Source: Bacteroidales bacterium (lineage in GTDB: Bacteria; Bacteroidota; Bacteroidia; Bacteroidales; Muribaculaceae). Taken from it: a stretch of DNA of 6,576 bases. The stretch covers positions 1 through 6,576 of the forward strand of contig JAAVGQ010000129.1 of the NCBI GenBank assembly GCA_014800105.1, read 5' to 3'. The translations under genes were made by a program, and so were the position numbers. Positions 1 to 6,500 of the stretch are shown in pieces; the stretch's first letter is position 1, and every line of letters begins with the position of its first letter. Under the pieces are notes generated by a model. That model worked only from the letters and a program-made list of their open reading frames with translations. It was not told where the DNA came from and did not search any database.

Positions 1-1274
1 CTATCTTCTCAACCCAAATGAATGATTTCTTCGGCCTCGGTCTCACTGATCTTCCCGGCGAGTTTATTCCCAAGTGGGGCATGTACTTCCGCAATTTTGG
101 TAACGTTGACCTTCCCACGCTCATCGTTGGTGTTGTGTCACTTGCCATTATCATCGTTGCTCCCAAGATTTCCAAGAAACTTCCCGGCGCGTTGATTTCA
201 ATCATTGTTGTTACCGGCGCAGTCTATGTGATGAATCATTTCACTGACTTCTTCAGCGGAGTTCAGACCATCGGCGGTCGTTTTCAGGGCATGGCAACCG
301 ACCTTCCCACCCCTCACGGCTTTGAGATTTCAATGAGTACCATCAACCTGCTGTTGCCCTCAGCGTTCACAATCGCTGTTCTCGGTGCTATTGAGTCGCT
401 CCTTTCAGCAACTGTAGCCGACGGTATTACCGGTTCACGTACAAACAGTAACACTGAACTGATAGGCCAGGGTATAGCTAACATCACAGTTCCATTGTTT
501 GGCGGTATTCCCGTTACCGGTGCAATCGCGCGCACCATGACCAATATCACCAATGGCGGACGCACACCCGTTGCAGGTATTATTCACGCAGGGGTTCTGA
601 TGTTGATATTCCTTTTCCTCATGGATCTCATCAATCTTGTTCCCATGTCATGTCTTGCCGCTGTTCTTATAGTGGTTGCTTACAACATGAGCGGCTGGCG
701 CACTGTGGTGAATATTTTCAAAAACCCCAAGAGCGATGTCGCTGTCCTCATTGTTACCTTCCTGCTCACCGTAATATTCGACCTCACAATCGCTATCGAA
801 ATTGGCCTTCTGCTCGCAGTTGTTCTGTTCCTGCGTCGCGTGATGGAGAATACTCAGGTGCGCGTATATGGTGACCAGCTTGACGCTGCTGAGGGTACTG
901 ACATGTCACAGCATGAGGTGCTCGATGTTGCTCCCGGTGTTTCAGTTTATGAGATTGATGGACCGTTCTTCTTCGGTGTCGCAACCAAGTTTGACGAGTT
1001 GATGAAGACTTCAATGGCGGCTAAACCTAAGGTGCGTATCATCCGCATGCGTAAGGTTCCGTTTATTGATTCAACAGGTCTCCACAACCTTGAAATACTT
1101 ATCAATTCTTCTAAGAGTGAAGGCATTGATATTGTACTCTCAGGTGTCCAGCCCGGCGTTCACGCAACGCTCATCCATGCAGGATTTGACAAGCTGATTC
1201 CCGCTGATCACATTTGTGATCACATTACCACGGCAGTCAAAATGGCCAATAAAGTTGCTCAATCTCGCTCATAA
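1..1274 (+). CDS. SulP-family anion transporter with C-terminal STAS domain (5' truncated)
   Basis: Inner-membrane anion transporter of the SulP/SLC26 family, whose members move sulfate, bicarbonate or related anions; the substrate here cannot be told. The frame is open from the first bases. The ATG at 18 is internal, because the residues before it (IFSTQ) continue a conserved helix segment, so the true start lies upstream. Numbering from the Met at 18, hydrophobic segments fall near 33-48, 57-73, 108-133, 183-222 and 241-273. Family signatures include GSRTNSNTELIGQG (139-152) and GGIPVTGAIART (162-173). A cytoplasmic STAS domain spans about 302-412, with the typical loop PFIDSTG (348-354). 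SulP proteins are usually about 550 residues; 423 are visible, so roughly the first quarter is missing. The next gene starts 53 bp downstream. Family assignment is very secure, substrate is not. Confidence 0.96.
   Translation, partial: IFSTQMNDFFGLGLTDLPGEFIPKWGMYFRNFGNVDLPTLIVGVVSLAIIIVAPKISKKLPGALISIIVVTGAVYVMNHFTDFFSGVQTIGGRFQGMATDLPTPHGFEISMSTINLLLPSAFTIAVLGAIESLLSATVADGITGSRTNSNTELIGQGIANITVPLFGGIPVTGAIARTMTNITNGGRTPVAGIIHAGVLMLIFLFLMDLINLVPMSCLAAVLIVVAYNMSGWRTVVNIFKNPKSDVAVLIVTFLLTVIFDLTIAIEIGLLLAVVLFLRRVMENTQVRVYGDQLDAAEGTDMSQHEVLDVAPGVSVYEIDGPFFFGVATKFDELMKTSMAAKPKVRIIRMRKVPFIDSTGLHNLEILINSSKSEGIDIVLSGVQPGVHATLIHAGFDKLIPADHICDHITTAVKMANKVAQSRS
1205..1222. repeat. Perfect inverted repeat 7-4-7 inside the 3' end of the SulP gene
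   Basis: TGATCAC, a 4-base spacer ATTT, then GTGATCA. It lies in the coding sequence for the residues DHICDH, about 50 bp before the stop. It arises largely because the two Asp-His pairs use the same codons (GAT CAC), and GATCAC is nearly self-complementary. A regulatory role is not supported by position. Confidence 0.5.
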
Positions 1275-1327
1275 TTAGATAATTACTTAATTATAATATA
1301 TATTATTAATCTCAAATTTTTACAAAA
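1275..1327 (+). promoter_or_regulatory. Extremely A/T-rich leader before the small lipoprotein gene
   Basis: 48 of the 53 bases are A or T. It contains a 14-bp perfect A/T palindrome at 1293-1306 (ATAATATATATTAT) and an A-rich run just before the ATG, a layout common for well-translated Bacteroidetes genes that do not use a Shine-Dalgarno sequence. I find no TAnnTTTG -7 motif and no G/C-rich terminator stem, so the lipoprotein may be cotranscribed with the SulP gene or use a divergent promoter here. The palindrome could arise by chance at this base composition. Confidence 0.4.
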
Positions 1328-1561
1328 ATGAAAAAGTTTGTTTATGCAATCGCTGTTGTAGCTGCAATGGGTCTCGTTGCTTGCGGTGGTAAGTCAGAAA
1401 AGGCTGCTGAAGCTAATGAAGTTGAAGAAGTTGCTGTTGTAGCTGAAGAAGCTGAAGCTCCCTGCTGCGCTTCTGATTCTTGCTGCGCTTCTGACTCTTG
1501 CGCTGCTGACACTTGCTGTGCAGCTGTCGCTGAGGTTGCTGAAGCTGCAGTTGCTGAATAA
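1328..1561 (+). CDS. Small cysteine-rich lipoprotein with tandem CCASDS repeats
   Basis: 77-residue predicted lipoprotein; I do not recognise the family. The N-terminus is a textbook type II signal: MKK, a hydrophobic core, then the lipobox LVAC with the lipidated Cys at 19. The mature part opens with GGKSEK and then an Ala/Glu/Val-rich acidic stretch (about 25-44), probably a flexible spacer. A Cys cluster follows, with C46, C47, C52, C53, C58, C63 and C64; successive Cys groups are always separated by four residues (ASDS, ASDS, AADT). The chain ends in an Ala/Val/Glu tail. No enzyme fold is apparent. Seven thiols spaced this regularly on an envelope-anchored peptide suggest metal or thiol binding, but that is inference. 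The start is clear: ATG after an A-rich leader and directly before the signal peptide. It is followed by a strong terminator, so it ends a transcript. Existence as a gene is likely; function is unknown. Confidence 0.85.
   Translation: MKKFVYAIAVVAAMGLVACGGKSEKAAEANEVEEVAVVAEEAEAPCCASDSCCASDSCAADTCCAAVAEVAEAAVAE
1463..1519 (+). repeat. 18-bp in-frame tandem repeat encoding CCASDS
   Basis: Two adjacent 18-bp units (1463-1480 and 1481-1498) differ at a single base, a silent GAT/GAC Asp change. A degenerate 15-bp third unit (1499-1513, CAADT) and a TGC TGT Cys pair (1514-1519) follow. The third unit looks like a copy that lost one Cys codon. Unit lengths are multiples of three, so gain or loss of units would keep the reading frame. 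Confidence 0.85.
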
Positions 1562-1583
1562 TTTCAGCTTTGCTAAATAACTA

Positions 1584-1618
1584 AATAGTCAGCCGGTTTC
1601 AATACCGAGCCGACTATT
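1584..1618 (+). terminator. Imperfect hairpin after the small lipoprotein gene
   Basis: AATAGTC (1584-1590) pairs with GACTATT (1612-1618). Inside that, GCCGG pairs with CCGAGC if one A/C mismatch and one bulged A are allowed, leaving the loop TTTCAATA (1597-1604). It starts 22 bases after the stop codon and has no U-tract of its own, so it is more likely an accessory stem or 3'-end stabiliser beside the stronger hairpin that follows. Confidence 0.5.
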
Positions 1619-1620
1619 GA

Positions 1621-1672
1621 AAAATTAAACAGGTTCTGATACGGGTTAAGGTATCAGGGCCTGTTTAATTTT
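1621..1672. terminator. Strong intrinsic terminator, 22-bp stem
   Basis: A 13-bp arm at 1621-1633 (AAAATTAAACAGG) pairs perfectly with 1660-1672. Two G-T wobble pairs follow (1634-1635 with 1658-1659), then 7 more perfect pairs (CTGATAC 1636-1642 with GTATCAG 1651-1657), closed by the 8-base loop GGGTTAAG. The stem base is A-rich on the left and T-rich on the right, so it could terminate transcription in either direction. It separates the small lipoprotein from the downstream transporter, which has its own promoter. Confidence 0.88.
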
Positions 1673-1746
1673 ACTCGGGCGTGTAAGGCAATATATTTAA
1701 ACTCATATTTAACGTATTGCATACACATTTTCTTGCAGAAAATTCC

Positions 1747-1754
1747 TACCTTTG
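1747..1754 (+). promoter_or_regulatory. Bacteroidetes-type -7 promoter element (TACCTTTG)
   Basis: Exact match to the Bacteroidetes primary sigma factor -7 consensus TAnnTTTG, followed by CACCCG. It sits about 75 bp after the terminator and 83 bp before the ATG at 1838. A -33 element is not clear: TTGC at 1717-1720 is somewhat too far and TTTT at 1728-1731 somewhat too close. Transcription would start around 1760, giving a leader of roughly 75-80 bases with no strong structure that I can see. Confidence 0.7.
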
Positions 1755-1837
1755 CACCCGTTAAAAAACAGGTAAATCGCAACCAGCGGTCACGAGATTG
1801 TTTTATTGCTGAGAGAATCTACAAATCAGATCATTAT

Positions 1838-3502
1838 ATGGATTATATCGTCAAACTTCTGAGTCCTGACAATTATGATCTGGCTGCAACGCTGATACTT
1901 TATTCATTCGTCATCGCAGCCGGTATCTTCATCGGGAAGTTAAAAATTAAGGGAATCTCACTGGGCGTAACTTTTGTGCTTTTCGTGGGTATAGTAATGG
2001 GACAATTAGGATATGTGGTGGACCCGGCTATCCTGAAGTTTGTGAGAGAGTTCGGTCTGATAATATTCATCTTTGCAATCGGTCTCCAGGTGGGGCCCGG
2101 TTTCTTTTCAGCATTCAAGACCGGCGGTGTGCGTCTCAATATGCTTGCCGTGCTTGGTATTTTCCTTAACGTTGCTATCGCGGTTGGTATCTACTTCATT
2201 TACAGGGATGAAACATCAATGGATGTCATCGTGGGTGTGATGTCAGGTGCCGTTACCAACACTCCCGGTCTTGCAGCCGCCCAGCAGACACTCAATGATC
2301 CCCAGGCAATCAATACAATGTCAATGGGTTATGCTGCCGCTTATCCACTCGGAGTGGTTGGTATTATCGCCGCGATGCTTGTAGTTAAGACAATCTTCAA
2401 AATCAAGATTGAAGACGAAATCAAGCAGATAGAGGAGGATCAGGAAAAGAATCAGCTCAAACCGCTCGTCCTTACCTTTAAGGTTGCCAACAAGCTTATT
2501 GCCGGTAAGAATCTCGTTCAGCTTCACGATATTATCAAGTGTAACTTTGTCGTTTCACGCCTTAAGCGTGCTGATGGAACTGTTGAAATCCCTACTTCCC
2601 AGACTATCCTGCAGGAAGGCGAGCTTATGCGCATCGCTCTTTCCTCCCAGGACCTTCACAGCTTCCACGCCATGATAGGTCCCGAGGTTGACCTTGACTG
2701 GGAAGCGGGCGAAACCAACAATGCGGCTGAGGTCGTTTCACGGCGCATCCTCGTGACCAAGAGTGAATATAACGGCGTAGCCCTCGGCTCGCTCCGTCTC
2801 CATAACGGTTACCACCTCAATGCAACCCGCGTTAACCGTGCCGGCGTCGATCTTCTCGCTACATCCAACCTCCGCCTCCAGATGGGGGACCGCGTTACCG
2901 TGGTGGGTGAGCTTGATGATATCAACCGCCTTGCCGAGAAGATGGGTAACTCAATGAAGCGCCTCAACCAGCCTAATCTCATTACTATCTTCGTGGGCAT
3001 CCTGCTCGGTATCATCCTCGGTTCAATCAAGCTTGGTTTCGACCTCAAGCTCGGTCTTGCCGGCGGTCCTCTCGTGGTTGCTATCCTCCTGAGCCGTTTC
3101 GGTTACAAACTCAAGCTTGTTACTTACACATCTTCTTCAGCCTCATTGATGTTGCGAGAACTGGGTATATGCCTTTTCCTTGCGTCAGTAGGTATCGCTG
3201 CCGGCAGCAATTTCTACCAGACGGTGTTTAACCCCACCGGCGCTCAATGGGTACTCTGGGGATTCCTGATTACCTTTATCCCTCTTGTAATCGTGGGTAT
3301 TATCGCTCGCGGAGTCTACAAGATCAACTTCCTGTCAATATCAGGATTGATGTCAGGCGGATATACTGATCCCCCGGCCCTCGCTTATGCCGGTAACTCG
3401 ACAGGCAGCGACACTCCCGCGGTAGCTTATTCAACCGTCTATCCGCTCACGATGTTCCTGCGTGTGGTCGCAGCCCAGGTGATGATACTTTGCGCTATGT
3501 AG
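1838..3502 (+). CDS. YidE/AspT-type putative transporter with two RCK_C (TrkA_C) domains
   Basis: Inner-membrane protein of the aspartate:alanine exchanger (Asp-Al_Ex) family, 554 residues, matching the usual length of YidE-like members. The N-terminal membrane half covers about 16-190, with GAVTNTPGLAAAQ (137-149). A cytoplasmic middle part (about 195-370) holds two RCK_C-type domains, roughly 207-285 and 297-372. The C-terminal membrane half covers about 380-554, with SGGYTDPPALAYAG (506-519). The two membrane halves are visibly duplicated (MSGAVTNTPGLA against MSGGYTDPPALA). I chose the ATG at 1838 over the in-frame TTG at 1733, because the longer frame runs across the promoter motif at 1747-1754 and adds 35 residues with no family resemblance. 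No clear Shine-Dalgarno precedes the ATG. No aspartate decarboxylase lies beside it, so an Asp/Ala exchange role is not supported; the substrate is unknown. RCK_C domains in other transporters bind small ligands and gate transport. Confidence 0.93.
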   Translation: MDYIVKLLSPDNYDLAATLILYSFVIAAGIFIGKLKIKGISLGVTFVLFVGIVMGQLGYVVDPAILKFVREFGLIIFIFAIGLQVGPGFFSAFKTGGVRLNMLAVLGIFLNVAIAVGIYFIYRDETSMDVIVGVMSGAVTNTPGLAAAQQTLNDPQAINTMSMGYAAAYPLGVVGIIAAMLVVKTIFKIKIEDEIKQIEEDQEKNQLKPLVLTFKVANKLIAGKNLVQLHDIIKCNFVVSRLKRADGTVEIPTSQTILQEGELMRIALSSQDLHSFHAMIGPEVDLDWEAGETNNAAEVVSRRILVTKSEYNGVALGSLRLHNGYHLNATRVNRAGVDLLATSNLRLQMGDRVTVVGELDDINRLAEKMGNSMKRLNQPNLITIFVGILLGIILGSIKLGFDLKLGLAGGPLVVAILLSRFGYKLKLVTYTSSSASLMLRELGICLFLASVGIAAGSNFYQTVFNPTGAQWVLWGFLITFIPLVIVGIIARGVYKINFLSISGLMSGGYTDPPALAYAGNSTGSDTPAVAYSTVYPLTMFLRVVAAQVMILCAM

Positions 3503-3562
3503 CAGACTATAATATAGCCCTGAATATATAATAAATAACGGCATAACAGCGTTAACTCATAA
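3503..3562 (+). other. 60-bp intergenic gap without clear terminator or promoter
   Basis: A/T-rich spacer. The only symmetric elements are short, such as CTATAATATAG and an AACG...CGTT pair with a 4-bp stem, too weak for a terminator. No TAnnTTTG motif is present. This favours cotranscription of the transporter and the downstream TPR lipoprotein gene, although a non-consensus promoter cannot be excluded. Confidence 0.5.
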
Positions 3563-6500
3563 ATGAATAAGTTGAGTCGACACTCCACAGCCGTAATGAT
3601 TGTCGGCATCCTCCTCGCGGGGATGCTTTTCTTGTTACAGGGATGCTCGACCAACAAAAATACCGCTGCTAACCGCCGCTATCAGGAGTTCATAACCCGC
3701 TATAACATTCACTATAACGGCGATACCCACTACAAGGAGACCCTGGAGGACATGGAGAAGCAGTATCAGGATGACTATACGCGCCTGCTTTTCGTTCATC
3801 CCGCTGAGGCTCACGGCGTTGAAAGAGTACCGCAGCCGAGCGGAGATTTCACACGCTCCATTGAGAAAGCCCAGAAAGCAATACAGACGAGGTCAATCAA
3901 AAAGAAACCGGCCCGAAAAGCCGGCCGTGGCAGTGACCAGGCTTACAAGGCGTGGATGAAGCGAGAGGAGTATAATCCCTTCCTTCACAACAGCTGGATG
4001 ATGATGGGGCGTTCACAGTTCATGAATGGCGACTTCTCAGGCGCCGCTGCAACGTTCTTTTATATTTCCCGCCATTTTAATTGGATTCCTGCAACCGTTA
4101 CTGAGGCTAAGCTATGGCAAGCCCGCAGCTATTGTGCCATGGGGTGGCTCTTTGAGGCTGAGACTATCCTCACACGCATCAAGACTGATGAACTCACGTC
4201 CAAGACGCTTAAACGCCTATATAATGAAACGTATGCTGACCTCCTCGTGCGTTCTCACAGCTATGCCGAAGCGCTGCCTTACCTGACTGAAGCTGCCCGG
4301 CTCTCATCAGGTGTACAGAAAACACGCCTCAACTTTCTCACGGGGCAGATTGCTTCGCTCGCAGGTGACCGCCAGCTCGCTTACAAGGCGTTCGGTAAAG
4401 TGGTGGGTGCAACTTCAGCACCCTACCGCACGCAGTTTAATGCCCGAATAAAACAGAGCGAGGTTTTCGAGGGTGACAATGTCCGGTCAGAGGTCAATTC
4501 GCTGCGAAACATGCTCCGATATGACCGCAATAAAGAGTATCAGGATCAGATATACTATGCCATTGGCAATCTGTATCTATCCAGGAAAGATACACTTAAC
4601 GCTATAGAAAACTACCGTCTCGCGGCTGAGAAATCGACTCGCAACGGCATTGACAAGGCAATCAGCCAGGTTACTCTTGGTGGGCTTTATTACGATCGTC
4701 ATCAGTATGACCTCGCCCAGCCATGCTACGCGCAGTCAGTACCGCAACTGCCTGAGACTTATCCTGATTACCGCACTCTCAAGCAGCGCAGTGACATGCT
4801 TGACGAGCTCGCCGTTTACGTGCAGAATGTTAATCTCCAGGACTCACTCCTCAATTTGTCATACATGGAGCCGGAACAGCGACTCGTAGCTGTGGAAAAG
4901 ATTATTAAGGAACTCGAGAAGAAAGAGAAGCAGGATGCTGAGGATATCGAGCGCGAGAACTTTATGTCTAATCAGCCATCGGGGAATACCAACCCCAATA
5001 ATTCAGATCGCAGTTTCACGATGAATAATGATGGCTCATGGTATTTCTATAATCCATCCACAGTGCAGGCAGGTAAAACTGACTTCCAGCGTCGCTGGGG
5101 TAACCGTAAACTGGAGGACGACTGGCGCCGTCGCAATAAAACTAATTTCAATTTTGATGAATTATCAGGAGATCAGGACGATGAAACTGAGGAGCCAGAT
5201 GATGAGAGTCAAGATGAAAGGCCTGACAATGGCCATGGTCAGAATGACGGGAATGCTGATAATCCTGACGATGACCTTGACCCCGAGGAGCGAAAGAAGC
5301 GCGAGAGTGATCCGCATTTTCCGGAATATTACCTGAAGAATATCCCGCTCGATTCGGCCTCGCGTGCCAATAGCCACACTGTTATTCAGGAGGGTCTCTA
5401 CAACATGGGACTCATCCTCAAGGACAAGCTGGAGGATTATCCGTCAGCTCTCATTCCGTGGAACCGTCTTCTATATGATTACCCTGACAATATCTATCGT
5501 CTTGATACTTATTTCAATCTCTACCTTATGGCTGAGCGCACGGGCGATATTGCCAAGGCTGACTATTACCGCAACCTCATTCTCACGGATTTTGCCGAAT
5601 CGAAGGAAGGTGTTGCACTGAGTGACCCTAACTATATCGAAAACCTGCGACTGATGGATGAACGCCAGGAGAAGATGTATGAGGAGGCGTTTGACGCATA
5701 TATGGCTGACCGTAACGAGGATGTTCACCGCCTCTACGATGAAATGACCTCACAGTTCTCCATGAGTCCGCTCCTGCCTCGTTTCATGTTCCTCCATGCC
5801 CTGGCCTACGTAACCGAGCAGCGTCCTGACGATTTCAAGCAAGTACTTACTGAGATGCTTGAACGCTACCCTGATACTGATCTTTCGCCCTATGCATCAT
5901 CATGGCTAAAGGGAATTTCTCAAGGGCGCCAGCTGATGTCTGATACGGGCGGTTCCAACATGCGCGGCCTATTGTGGGATATTAAGCTCACCACTGATAC
6001 CCTGAAGGGCAGCGACGGTGCCGAGCTTGAGTTTGACCTCAATCCTGAGGATACTCAGTTGCTTGTGCTTCTATATCCCAATGATTCTATCTCTCACAAC
6101 GAGCTCCTGTACAATATTGCCCGCCATAACTTCAATACCTTTGCCATTAAGGATTTTGACCTTGAGCAGATGAACTTCGGTAAGCTTGGTCTTCTCATTG
6201 TGCGTGGTTTCGATAATTTGTCGGAACTTAAACTCTACCGCACGTTGATGCAGGAGAATCCAGAATTGAGCATTCCACGTGGAGTTATCCCCGTTGTAAT
6301 CAGCGAGAAGAACTTCGAGACCTTGCTCAAGCATGGCGCTACATTTGAGCAGTATTTTGAATTTGCCCGCGACAAGAACTACCGTGATACCGAGGAAGCA
6401 GTTCTTGACCCCGAGATTTTTGGCCCCAGCTATGGATTGCCACCTGAAGAATCCGGAGATGATGAACAGCCGGAGGGTGAGCAGGAAGATGATATTCCCG

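Noticed and set aside
18..20. ATG at 18 as the start of the SulP gene
   Set aside because: The frame is open upstream to the window edge and the upstream residues IFSTQ fit the conserved SulP helix. The protein would also lack its first membrane helices, so this is an internal Met.
1463..1519. Short repeats as a CRISPR array
   Set aside because: Units are directly adjacent without spacers, are in frame and encode a regular Cys motif; this is a coding tandem repeat.
1733..1837. 35-residue N-terminal extension of the YidE-like transporter from a TTG codon
   Set aside because: It overlaps the -7 promoter motif at 1747-1754 and shows no similarity to the family; the ATG at 1838 gives the usual length.
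3486..3492. TACTTTG near the end of the transporter gene as a promoter for the TPR lipoprotein gene
   Set aside because: It is one base short of the TAnnTTTG consensus and lies in coding sequence, so chance similarity is likely.
3439..3657. Minus-strand open frame across the gap between the transporter and the TPR lipoprotein
   Set aside because: It overlaps the coding ends of both strongly supported + strand genes, and its translation shows no recognisable family.
5165..5377. Minus-strand open frame with hydrophobic translation
   Set aside because: The hydrophobic character is the antisense of the acidic Asp/Glu-rich insert (GAT and GAG codons read backwards give Ile and Leu), not a real membrane protein.
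6071..6334. Minus-strand 87-codon open frame
   Set aside because: It lies wholly within a conserved domain of the PorW/SprE-like gene and shows no independent gene signals.
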